The translations under genes were made by a program, and so were the position numbers. DNA of 13,977 nt from Candidatus Omnitrophota bacterium (GTDB lineage: Bacteria; Omnitrophota; Gorgyraeia; 2-02-FULL-51-18), in NCBI GenBank assembly GCA_023247935.1, contig JAHFFM010000035.1, forward strand, positions 1 through 13,977, in the 5' to 3' direction. A model generated the notes under the pieces. The model was not told where the DNA came from, ran no database searches, and was given only the letters and a program-made list of their open reading frames with translations. Shown one piece after another: positions 7,801-13,769 of this stretch (positions within the stretch are counted from its first letter, which is position 1; each line of letters starts with the position of its first letter).

Positions 7801-8292
7801 TTATTTATTCGCGTTGTCCGCGATGTTCTTGAGCTCTTCCAGTTTTTTCTGCACTTCTTCGGTTCTCTGGTTGGACAATTTTACGGTGTCTTCCGCGTTT
7901 TTCAGAACATTCCCGTATTTTTTCAGGAGATTCATGGACTGTCCTGATGAATCGGACGTAGAAGGCGCTGGTTCGCTATTGACTATCTTCGGCGGGGGCG
8001 GAGGCCTATTCCCTTCCTCACCCTCCTGAGCGAAACTCTCGCGCGTCAAATAATGCTTCAAAGAGGCCTTCGGGTCCGGATCAAAATCTCCCATATACAG
8101 ATTTGTCGCCGCGATCTCTACCGTCTCGCCGGTTGAATCCACACGAAAGATATACGAATTTTCGTTCTTTCCAATCAGCTTACCTTTATAGGTTTGACCC
8201 GATTTTGTCGCGATCCAATCCGCTCTCGCCGGAAGCGAGCTCCATAGAAGAAAAAGCAAAAAAATTAGAGATGTTTTTGCGATTAGCCGCAC
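7801..8292 (-). CDS. secreted small protein with SH3-like segment and C-terminal helix, unknown
   Basis: 163 residues from GTG 8292. A signal peptide is evident (basic start, hydrophobic run about 8-18, cleavage ARA before Asp25). The segment at about 25-70 (SGQTYKGKLIGKNENSYIF, then TGETVEIAATNL) looks like a small beta-barrel of the kind that reads G-x-x-y-x-G-x-l. Next comes an acidic, proline-rich linker with PPPPP near 99, then a charged helix about 125-160 likely to form a coiled coil. I do not recognise a named family. The start is uncertain: GTG 8292 begins 13 nt after the slyD stop and gives a clean signal peptide, whereas ATG 8370 or 8331 would overlap slyD and add 26 or 13 residues. 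A weak ribosome site suggests coupling to slyD translation. Confidence 0.65.
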   Translation of the reverse strand: MRLIAKTSLIFLLFLLWSSLPARADWIATKSGQTYKGKLIGKNENSYIFRVDSTGETVEIAATNLYMGDFDPDPKASLKHYLTRESFAQEGEEGNRPPPPPKIVNSEPAPSTSDSSGQSMNLLKKYGNVLKNAEDTVKLSNQRTEEVQKKLEELKNIADNANK

Positions 8293-8305
8293 AAAGGTCT
8301 GTAGT

Positions 8306-8776
8306 TCAATGAGAATGCCCGTGCTCGCCATGAGCATGGCCGTGAGAAATCTCCTCAGCCGTCGCTTCACGGAAATCCGTCAGTTCAATGTCGAAAGTCA
8401 AGTCCACGCTGGCCAACGGATGATTCGCGTCCAGCGTCACTTCCGTCTCCGAAGATTCAATCACCACAAAAATCGGTGCATGCGGGTCGTCGCCGCCCGT
8501 AAAGCGGTCCCCCACCTTGATACCCTGAGCGGGAAGTGTCTCGCGAGGAACTTTAATAATCTTCGCTTCATCCCGTAATCCATAGGCCTCCGCGGCCGCG
8601 ACGCTAATTTTCCTTTTGTCGCCTTTTTTTAAATTCGCCAATTCTTTTTCCAAACCCGGAATGATTTGTCCGACCCCTTCCATATAAGTCAATGGCTCTC
8701 GACCGCTGGACGAATCAAGCATTTTGCCATCCGCGTCGGTTAAAGTGTAGTGAAACGAAACAACTCTCTTTTTCAT
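8306..8776 (-). CDS. slyD: SlyD-type FKBP peptidyl-prolyl isomerase
   Basis: A cytoplasmic prolyl isomerase and chaperone with metal-binding tail, 156 residues. The FKBP core is split around an insert-in-flap domain: residues about 1-68 (VSFHYTLTDADGKMLDSS, GQIIPGLEKEL), the insert about 70-118 (AYGLRDEAKIIKVPRETLP), then TLDANHPLASVDLTFDIEL near 114-132 closing the fold. The tail HGHAHGEHGHSH supplies six His, matching the nickel-binding tail of E. coli SlyD, though shorter and without Cys. Here it may act as a metallochaperone or metal store; no nickel-enzyme genes are in view. The start is ATG 8776 with GGAG 6 nt upstream. A TTG four codons earlier (8788) overlaps that ribosome site and is less likely. 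Confidence 0.95.
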   Translation of the reverse strand: MKKRVVSFHYTLTDADGKMLDSSSGREPLTYMEGVGQIIPGLEKELANLKKGDKRKISVAAAEAYGLRDEAKIIKVPRETLPAQGIKVGDRFTGGDDPHAPIFVVIESSETEVTLDANHPLASVDLTFDIELTDFREATAEEISHGHAHGEHGHSH

Positions 8777-8882
8777 GATTATCTCCAATATACCTTTATT
8801 TCTTGACCCAATATTGGCTAGTTTATAGTGACAAAATAGATTAGTCCACCATCAAACCCAACCAATAAATATTTAGGAGTAC

Positions 8883-8972
8883 TCAGAGCGGGGCGTATCG
8901 CTTCACAATCTCGGCAACATGTCCCTTTTTGGGGTGTTTAGGATGGGGGCAAAGTAAACAGTAAAAATTGTC
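8883..8972 (-). other. possible ORF remnant with CxxC and His/Lys-rich stretch
   Basis: The reverse strand is open for at least 29 codons before a TGA at 8883. It reads CLLCPHPKHPKKGHVAEI and then VKRYAPL at its end. The residue mix looks like protein rather than noise and the DNA is more GC-rich than its flanks. However, there is no start codon or ribosome site, and upstream it dissolves into AT-rich sequence. It could be the tail of a decayed gene or chance. Confidence 0.2.
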
Positions 8973-8996
8973 TAAAATACTTAAATAAATATAAAT

Positions 8997-9025
8997 TTGA
9001 ATACTATTATTAAATATAGTATAAT
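8997..9025 (+). promoter_or_regulatory. promoter of the RedB-kinase operon
   Basis: TTGAAT (8997-9002), a 17-bp spacer, TATAAT (9020-9025): -35 match 4/6, -10 match 6/6. Transcription would start near 9032, about 40 nt before ATG 9072. The TTG of the -35 element could be mistaken for an upstream start codon. Confidence 0.65.
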
Positions 9026-9071
9026 TTATAGTAGGTCTTTAATACCCAAAACAATAGATAATTTGAGATCA

Positions 9072-9758
9072 ATGATTGCGTTGCAGATAAACTTAAAGGG
9101 TTTGGAGAAGCTGACATTAAAAAGTCTGCTGCATTCATCTTTTTTCCGATTTGGAATCGGCGCGATATGGGTTTTATCGGCTGTTACAGGCCTCGGTATT
9201 ATTTTGAATTATGAAAGCTCTCCCGGTAGGGCGAATCGGGCTCCGGCTCTTTGGCCAGCCGACAGCACGATTCAGCGGCAAGCGCGAAAACCGGAACTTT
9301 TGATGTTTGTACACCCTCGGTGCCCCTGCTCACGGGCAAGCATCGGAGAACTCAATTCTATCATGGCCTCTTGCCGGGAACGGGCGGATGTTCACGTCCT
9401 GTTCATTAAACCGACCGGATTTACGGATGAATGGCTCCGCTCCGATCTTTGGAAAAGCGCTTTGTCCATTCCGGGCGTGAAGGTTATACAGGACAATGAA
9501 GGTGTTGAAACACAAAAGTTTCATGCAACCGTTTCCGGCCAGACGCTGCTTTATAATGGTGAAGGCCGCTTGCTGTTCAATGGAGGAATTACCAGTTCAA
9601 GAGGACATTACGGTGATAACATCGGACGTAGCTCCATCCTTTCTTTGTTATTGACGGGTCGGTCAAATCATAATCAGACTTTTGCCTTCGGCTGCAGTTT
9701 GTTTGCACCGGCAAATTCTTTGAATCAAAATCAAGTTAGGGAGGCGGCGGAAAAATGA
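9072..9758 (+). CDS. RedB-like membrane-anchored thioredoxin-fold protein
   Basis: 228 residues. One membrane segment about 26-46 is followed by an extracytoplasmic thioredoxin-like domain: LLMFVHPRCPCSRASIGEL (77-95) carries a CPC motif (Cys84, Cys86) with a following Ser, in place of the usual CxxC; then VHVLFIKPTGF, and GQTLLYNGEGRLLFNGGITSSRGHYGDN near 156-183, ending with FGCSLF. This pattern recalls RedB, named from the Myxococcus red sensor locus; the assignment is from memory. The role is plausibly redox sensing or thiol chemistry presented to the adjacent kinase. The start is ATG 9072 with only GAG upstream; a TTG at 8997 belongs to the promoter. It overlaps the kinase gene by 4 nt (ATGA), so the two are translationally coupled. 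Confidence 0.75.
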   Translation: MIALQINLKGLEKLTLKSLLHSSFFRFGIGAIWVLSAVTGLGIILNYESSPGRANRAPALWPADSTIQRQARKPELLMFVHPRCPCSRASIGELNSIMASCRERADVHVLFIKPTGFTDEWLRSDLWKSALSIPGVKVIQDNEGVETQKFHATVSGQTLLYNGEGRLLFNGGITSSRGHYGDNIGRSSILSLLLTGRSNHNQTFAFGCSLFAPANSLNQNQVREAAEK

Positions 9759-11203
9759 GCTTTAAGGACTCAAAAAACACATCAGCATTGGAAACGTCTA
9801 TCCAACAACGAAGCGGCGATCTTTTTAAGCAGCGTCTGCTCAAAAACTTTCAAATAACGGACCGATTATTAGCTGCATTGATGATTTTTCAATGGGTCGG
9901 TGGAATTATAGTCGCTCTTTTGGTTTCGCCCAAAGTTTGGTACGGCCAAATCAGCCAAGTGCATATCCATGTCTGGGCCGCCCTGTTCCTGGGAGGCCTC
10001 ATTACGTTTTATCCGGTTTTTTTGGCATTTATACAACCCGGAAAAACCTGGACGCGGCACGCCATTGCCATTGGCCAAGTTTTGATGTCTGCTCTATTGA
10101 TTCACCTGAGCGGCGGCCGCATTGAGACGCATTTCCATATTTTTGGTTCCCTGGCTTTTCTGGCGTTTTACCAGGATTGGCCTGTGCTTGTTTCTGCAAC
10201 AATAGTTGTCGCAGCGGATCATTGGGTTCGTGGAATTTATTGGCCTCAATCCGTTTATGGAGTTTTAACGGCAAGTCCTTGGCGATGGGTTGAACACGCG
10301 GGGTGGGTTATCTTTGAAGATATTGTTCTTGTCGTGTCATGCCTTCAAAATATAAAACAAATGAAAGATATCGCGCTTCAGACAGCCCGGCTAGAAGCTA
10401 CCAATCAGATTGTAGAGGCTAAAATTAATGAGCGGACGGGGCAGCTTTCTAAAGCCAATGAAGACTTGAAAAAAGAAATGAGTGAGAAAAAACGAATGGA
10501 AAACGCGCTTCTTCAATCCGAAAAAATGGCCGCGGTGGGCCAGCTCGCCGGAGGCGTGGCGCATGAGATCAATAATCCTTTGGGTATTATTCTGGGTTTT
10601 GCTCAGAGCGTGACCAAGAAACTCGAGCCCAACAATCCTTTCGAATTACCCCTTAAATCCATTGAAAGAGAAGCCCTGCGTTGTAAAAACCTTGTCCAAG
10701 ACCTTCTCACTTTCTCCCGAATGAACAAGTCCGAAAGAGAGAGCACGAACTTAAACGATACGATAGAAACCTCTCTTTCTCTTATTTTGGCGGAAACCAA
10801 AATCAAGAACGTGGAACTTTTTAAAGAATTTTCTCCGAACCTCCCCAACGCACCGGCCAACAAAAACCAGATCCAGCAAGTCATCGTCAATCTCACCAAT
10901 AATGCCATGGACGCCATGCCCAATGGCGGAAAGCTGACCGTTCGCACAAAAAAATCTCTTTTGAATAACAAAGCTGCTGTACAAATCCAAATTCAAGATA
11001 CGGGAGAAGGTATCCCCAAGAACATTCAAACCAAAATTTTTGAACCTTTTTTTACCACCAAAGAAGTCGGAAAAGGCACAGGATTAGGCCTTTCTCTTGT
11101 TTACGAAATCATTCAGAAGCATGAAGGCCGGATCACAGTCGAAAGCGAAATCGGAAAAGGCACCAGCTTTTATATTGATCTTCCCGCAGACCCGGCAAGC
11201 TGA
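9755..11203 (+). CDS. membrane histidine kinase with His-rich multi-segment sensor domain
   Basis: 482 residues. The sensor region about 38-197 has roughly six hydrophobic segments and many His in or near them: His70 and His72 (QVHIHVW), His102, His117, His126 and His128 (IETHFHIFG), His156, His181. Then a coiled coil about 205-250, HisKA with phospho-acceptor His270 (GGVAHEINNPLG), N box NLTNNAMDAM at 379-388, DTGEGI at 415-420 and GTGLGL at 441-446. There is no receiver domain and no response regulator in the window, so its partner is elsewhere. The His placement suggests haem or metal binding, which is inference. The start ATG 9755 overlaps the RedB-like stop; GGAGG lies about 11 nt upstream. 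Coupling to a CPC-type thioredoxin-fold protein points to a redox or oxygen-related signal. Confidence 0.9.
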   Translation: MSFKDSKNTSALETSIQQRSGDLFKQRLLKNFQITDRLLAALMIFQWVGGIIVALLVSPKVWYGQISQVHIHVWAALFLGGLITFYPVFLAFIQPGKTWTRHAIAIGQVLMSALLIHLSGGRIETHFHIFGSLAFLAFYQDWPVLVSATIVVAADHWVRGIYWPQSVYGVLTASPWRWVEHAGWVIFEDIVLVVSCLQNIKQMKDIALQTARLEATNQIVEAKINERTGQLSKANEDLKKEMSEKKRMENALLQSEKMAAVGQLAGGVAHEINNPLGIILGFAQSVTKKLEPNNPFELPLKSIEREALRCKNLVQDLLTFSRMNKSERESTNLNDTIETSLSLILAETKIKNVELFKEFSPNLPNAPANKNQIQQVIVNLTNNAMDAMPNGGKLTVRTKKSLLNNKAAVQIQIQDTGEGIPKNIQTKIFEPFFTTKEVGKGTGLGLSLVYEIIQKHEGRITVESEIGKGTSFYIDLPADPAS

Positions 11204-11253
11204 ATTAAAATAACCTTCCAAAATTATGAAGTGATGCACGGAGTCCGGTAAAT

Positions 11254-11580
11254 TTAGACCCACTTCGAAAGGGCCAATATTTTCCGCGACCACTTCTTCG
11301 CATCAATTGCCACAGAATTTTTGGATACAGCCTTAAAGGACCATTCTGAAAGTTTTCTCTGTAATAAAATAACAGTTTTTTGATCCTGTAAGTCTAAGTT
11401 AGGACTAAGCCATTCGGTAAAAAGTTTTACTTCAGTCAACACATTTTCAAATGATTTTGCATCATAGGAAGCTGATGAAGCGATACTGGCAATGCGCAAT
11501 AAATCCGATGCTATATTACCCCAACGATAGGATAAGGGATCGTTTTCAAATCTTATTTTTAAATCTTTTGCGGCAATCAT
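11254..11580 (-). CDS. hypothetical 108-residue helical protein, partner of DUF5674
   Basis: I do not recognise this family. From ATG 11580 it encodes 108 residues, mostly predicted helical, with ENDPLSYRWGNIASDLLRIA and a basic C-terminal helix (KKWSRKIL). It has no cysteines and no evident signal or membrane segment, so it is probably cytosolic. The start ATG 11580 overlaps the DUF5674 stop (ATGA), implying coupled translation; a longer reading from 11622 would overlap DUF5674 by 46 nt and is less likely. Size, overlap and setting resemble toxin-antitoxin partners, but nothing in the sequence shows toxicity. It ends 50 nt from the convergent kinase gene. Confidence 0.6.
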   Translation of the reverse strand: MIAAKDLKIRFENDPLSYRWGNIASDLLRIASIASSASYDAKSFENVLTEVKLFTEWLSPNLDLQDQKTVILLQRKLSEWSFKAVSKNSVAIDAKKWSRKILALSKWV

Positions 11581-11933
11581 ATCTCTAATCGGGCCCTTAT
11601 AATTTCTTCTACCTTTTGACAAACTTTCGGATCTTTTATTTGCATAGGATCCGCAAGCCTCACACCCTTTTTTACTTGCCTTGCAATATTAATCAAAGAC
11701 CCGAAAGCGACTCGTTTTTCTTTAGGATACCAATCAGCCCCCCAAATACTTCTTTGCTTGCTGCCACTTTTTATTAAAATACGTTCGCAATCAGCATGCA
11801 TTACTCCCCCACCAACCAGAATCTTTTGATCAATATCAACAGCTACTTTGATGTAGCTTTCGAGAGTTGAAAGCATTTCAACGATTTGTTCTTTTGTGGC
11901 TTTAGTTTTTATTAAATAAATATTTACTTTCAA
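11577..11933 (-). CDS. DUF5674 family protein
   Basis: 118 residues matching the DUF5674 pattern as I recall it: an N-terminal segment with YIKVAVDIDQKILVGGGVMHADCE near 27-50, ILIKSGSKQRSIWGADWYP near 52-70, then VAFGSLINIA near 75-84 and DPKVCQKVEEIIRARL at the C-terminus. Function is unknown; members are small soluble proteins scattered across bacteria and archaea, often beside other small orphan genes. The start is TTG 11933, supported by AAAAGGG about 6 nt upstream; no ATG gives the conserved N-terminus. It is translationally coupled to the downstream 108-residue gene through an ATGA overlap. Confidence 0.8.
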   Translation of the reverse strand: MKVNIYLIKTKATKEQIVEMLSTLESYIKVAVDIDQKILVGGGVMHADCERILIKSGSKQRSIWGADWYPKEKRVAFGSLINIARQVKKGVRLADPMQIKDPKVCQKVEEIIRARLEI

Positions 11934-11936
11934 CGT

Positions 11937-11947
11937 CTTCCCTTTTC
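11937..11947 (-). promoter_or_regulatory. Shine-Dalgarno supporting the TTG start of DUF5674
   Basis: The reverse strand reads AAAAGGGAAG, placing AGGG 6 nt before TTG 11933. It decides the start because no ATG is available. Confidence 0.6.
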
Positions 11948-11961
11948 AGGTTTTTGCCCAA

Positions 11962-11979
11962 CAATTAAAGCAATTAAAG
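11962..11979. repeat. perfect 9-bp tandem duplication (CAATTAAAG x2)
   Basis: CAATTAAAG at 11962-11970 is followed directly by CAATTAAAG at 11971-11979, abutting the left arm of the inverted repeat. It may be replication slippage or a scar of element insertion. Confidence 0.5.
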
Positions 11980-12033
11980 GGACACATCACTTAATTCAAG
12001 AGATAACCGAATTAAGTGATGTGCCCCCCCCCC
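11979..12033. repeat. 18-bp inverted repeat with C10 tract, REP/Y1-transposase-type palindrome
   Basis: The left arm (11979-11997, GGGACACATCACTTAATTC) pairs with the right arm (12009-12026, GAATTAAGTGATGTGCCC) across an 11-nt loop, with a single bulged A at 11982. The right arm runs into ten C residues (12024-12033). The sequence recalls palindromes beginning GGGGACAC found near IS200-like Y1 (REP-associated) transposases in many bacteria; this is from memory. No transposase is present, so it would be a non-autonomous copy. It ends the truncated ORF at 12012. Confidence 0.6.
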
Positions 12034-12116
12034 AAATCTGCAAGTTCAGCTTTTAGCAGGTCGTCTATTGTGGTGTTGTATCGTTTAAATAGCTGAATTA
12101 TTTCTTCGTTTCTCAT
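12012..12116 (-). pseudogene. truncated small ORF interrupted by the inverted repeat
   Basis: From ATG 12116, with AGAGG upstream, the frame reads MRNEEIIQLFKRYNTTIDDL and then LKAELAD. It then enters the G10 tract (three Gly) and stops inside the inverted-repeat arm after HIT, giving 34 residues. The first 27 look like the N-terminus of a genuine helical protein, while the rest is repeat-encoded. No continuation is found on the far side of the repeat, so the original 3' end seems lost. The family is not recognised. The homopolymer could shift frame by slippage, but the alternative frames also stop within about 20 codons. Confidence 0.45.
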
Positions 12117-12153
12117 AGGTGCCTCTTATTTCTCCAAATCTTAACTCAAAAAC

Positions 12154-12182
12154 AACCAAATGACTGTTACTTTGTTTTGGTT
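12154..12182 (-). terminator. weak terminator-like hairpin after the DUF5615 gene
   Basis: On the reverse strand AACCAAA, a 15-nt loop, then TTTGGTT followed by GTTTTTG. It lies 28 nt after the DUF5615 stop, which fits an operon end. The stem is only 7 bp and AT-rich. Confidence 0.3.
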
Positions 12183-12209
12183 ATGAAGTACCGTATTTAG
12201 AATGAGTAG

Positions 12210-12557
12210 CTAATTGGATAGCAATTCACAAAACGGAGTCTGGAGAGACGGAAACTTGTCTTCAATGAATTTTTTTATTCTGATTGAAATGTTTTCTGGA
12301 GTACCGCAAGTTAAGAGAACTATCCCAGAGTGTGTTTTAGCATCACCAAGCCAAGAGGTATGAATTTTTCTAAAATCTTTTCTATTGTGAGTAGCCAAAA
12401 TGTATCCCTTTTGAGACGCATATTGTAGCTGTTCTTCATCCGTGACGCCCTGATTTCCAACGTTTAATGTATGAAAAGATGTGATGTGGTAGGCTGACAA
12501 CAAAGGAGAGACTTGAACGGCTATATTTTCATTCAAATAAAATATAGGTAAGCTCAT
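12210..12557 (-). CDS. DUF5615 PIN-like protein, probable toxin of a DUF433-DUF5615 pair
   Basis: 115 residues of the DUF5615 PIN-like nuclease family: FYLNENIAV (6-14), VTDEEQLQYASQKGYILATHNRKDF (38-62), then SGIVLL near 77-82. Members are predicted RNases of type II toxin-antitoxin modules. Candidate acidic site residues are Glu10, Asp40, Glu41, Glu42 and Asp61. The first family Asp (in the usual L-D-E-N/H motif) is Asn9 here (codon AAT), so activity may be altered. The start ATG 12557 lies 4 nt after the DUF433 stop, with GAGGA in the end of that gene as ribosome site. It is the last gene of the three-gene unit, in toxin position. Confidence 0.85.
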   Translation of the reverse strand: MSLPIFYLNENIAVQVSPLLSAYHITSFHTLNVGNQGVTDEEQLQYASQKGYILATHNRKDFRKIHTSWLGDAKTHSGIVLLTCGTPENISIRIKKFIEDKFPSLQTPFCELLSN

Positions 12558-12561
12558 TCAA

Positions 12562-13071
12562 TTAATTTTCCTCGGCAATCAGTTGCTCAATTTCTTGTTT
12601 GTGTGAATCATAATATTCTATTGATGCGATAATCTGTTTCTTATCAAGATGCGGATATTCTTCAAGCAACCTGTCGACAGACCAGCCAAGTTTGGTCTTT
12701 TCGATGATGTTTACAACAGAGATGCGAGTCCCCATAATTATCGGAGCCCCATTACAAATCGAGGGGTTTATACCTATAAATAGCCTTCTAGTTTCAAAAA
12801 GTCGTCTCTCATATAATTGCTCCGTCATTTGAAGTTGCGTAGAAAATTTATCCCAAACTGCTAATAAAACCTCTTTTTTATATTTTTCTAAAATCTCATG
12901 TGAAATAGGCGAGTCCAGCGGAGAAGTTGCTGTTCTTACTATTGAATCAAAACCAGATAATAATAGCTCACCACTTTGCCCCTCTTCTTGAACCTCAACA
13001 ATATAGGGGCTAAATTTTTCTTTACTAAGGTATGAACTTTGCTGTTCGACTAAGTTTGTGTTTGCTATCAT
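12562..13071 (-). CDS. DUF433 antitoxin with about 97-residue N-terminal extension
   Basis: 169 residues. The C-terminal part about 98-165 is a classic DUF433 domain: FIGINPSICNGAPIIMGTRI, then SVVNIIEKTKLGWSVDRLL, EEYPHLDKKQIIASIEYY. Stand-alone DUF433 proteins are about 75-80 residues and are predicted DNA-binding antitoxins of DUF5615 toxins. The first 97 residues are extra: a beta-rich stretch (about 15-47, PYIVEVQEEGQSGELLLSGF) and a long helix about 57-95. The extension may connect to the upstream TIGR04255-family protein or extend the DNA-binding unit; no function is assigned. Its start overlaps the TIGR04255 stop (ATGA), and the toxin gene follows after 4 nt. Autoregulation of the operon is expected for the type but not shown. 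Confidence 0.85.
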   Translation of the reverse strand: MIANTNLVEQQSSYLSKEKFSPYIVEVQEEGQSGELLLSGFDSIVRTATSPLDSPISHEILEKYKKEVLLAVWDKFSTQLQMTEQLYERRLFETRRLFIGINPSICNGAPIIMGTRISVVNIIEKTKLGWSVDRLLEEYPHLDKKQIIASIEYYDSHKQEIEQLIAEEN

Positions 13072-13763
13072 TGAATAGTTTTTAAATATTTGTCCGTTAA
13101 TGATGATAAGAAAGCATCTTCAACATGAGCGTGAGCTTTATCGAACATACTCTTAATAGAGCCTAAGCTGGCATCTACTGGTATTTGTTTTTCATTGAGT
13201 AATTCAATAGTAAAAAACAAAGCATCCCAAAGTTTAGTTTGTTGATTCATTCTTGGGCGGATATCTATTTTTAAATTTCCTTCTTGAGTCGAATAAATAA
13301 ATGCTCCATCACAGGTCAAAAGACTTCTCTGACTTTTATTTTTAAAATTAATTTTGAAAGAAAAATAATCTCTAAAATCCTCACCAACAGCTTTTTCATT
13401 AGCCAGTAAAATATTTTGGTAATTCAGCCCAAACGAAGTAACTTCTTTAATTTGATAAAAATCTAAGAACTTTGAAAATACCTTACTGAACCCTTCCCAA
13501 AATGCAGAGACCTCTTGGTAGTTAGTGGTCTCATATAAGAAATAATTGGTAGAGATACGCACCTGAGCATCATTCTTTGTGTTTCTAAAATGACAGTCAG
13601 AGAAATCAAATGCCAAAGACCTAGCTTCGGGGAAAATAATCAGCGGGAAGTCGGATTTAATTAGTTCGAAATAACCAGACCTTAATTCAGAAACCTTAAG
13701 ATTGGGCGGTATTGTTAATCTTAGAGTTACTAAATTTAAGGGGGGATTTTTAAACTTAGCCAT
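13068..13763 (-). CDS. TIGR04255 family protein, first gene of the three-gene unit
   Basis: 231 residues. The N-terminus KFKNPPLNLVTLRL (the NPP followed by a beta strand), the central ISTNYFLYETTNYQEVSAFW and LNYQNILL, and the C-terminal MFDKAHAHVEDAFLSSLTDK match the pattern I recall for the sporadically distributed TIGR04255 family, whose function is unknown. There is no signal peptide or membrane segment, so it is probably cytosolic. The start ATG 13763 has an in-frame TAA four codons upstream and no Shine-Dalgarno; a -10-like TAAAAT ends 6 nt before it, suggesting a leaderless message. It is coupled to the DUF433 gene by an ATGA overlap, implying stoichiometric production with the antitoxin and a functional link. 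Confidence 0.75.
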   Translation of the reverse strand: MAKFKNPPLNLVTLRLTIPPNLKVSELRSGYFELIKSDFPLIIFPEARSLAFDFSDCHFRNTKNDAQVRISTNYFLYETTNYQEVSAFWEGFSKVFSKFLDFYQIKEVTSFGLNYQNILLANEKAVGEDFRDYFSFKINFKNKSQRSLLTCDGAFIYSTQEGNLKIDIRPRMNQQTKLWDALFFTIELLNEKQIPVDASLGSIKSMFDKAHAHVEDAFLSSLTDKYLKTIQ

Positions 13764-13769
13764 GCGAAG

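Larger units (their letters stand above)
8777..9071. other. 295-nt divergent intergenic region
   Basis: It holds the slyD ribosome site, a 10-bp palindrome CCAATATTGG at about 8809-8818 upstream of slyD (possible operator), a reverse-strand ORF fragment at 8883-8972, and the promoter of the RedB-kinase operon at 8997-9025. Nothing else supportable was seen. Confidence 0.5.

Noticed and set aside
8777..8788. TTG 8788 as start of slyD
   Set aside because: It overlaps the GGAG ribosome site for ATG 8776, and the family begins at the MKK equivalent.
8997..9071. TTG 8997 as start of the RedB-like protein
   Set aside because: That TTG is part of a good -35 element; the added 25 residues fall in promoter DNA.
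10603..10971. 122-residue minus-strand ORF inside the second kinase
   Set aside because: It is antisense to the HisKA/HATPase region and is explained by the kinase coding bias.
11581..11622. ATG 11622 as start of the 108-residue protein
   Set aside because: It would overlap DUF5674 by 46 nt; ATG 11580 gives the ATGA overlap used repeatedly in this window.
11979..12026. CRISPR repeat or ordinary intrinsic terminator
   Set aside because: There is one palindrome only, no repeated units with spacers, and no T-run after the stem on either strand.
12024..12116. Phase-variable gene switched by the C10/G10 tract
   Set aside because: Adding or removing a G still leads to stops within about 20 codons, so no full-length product would be restored in any frame.
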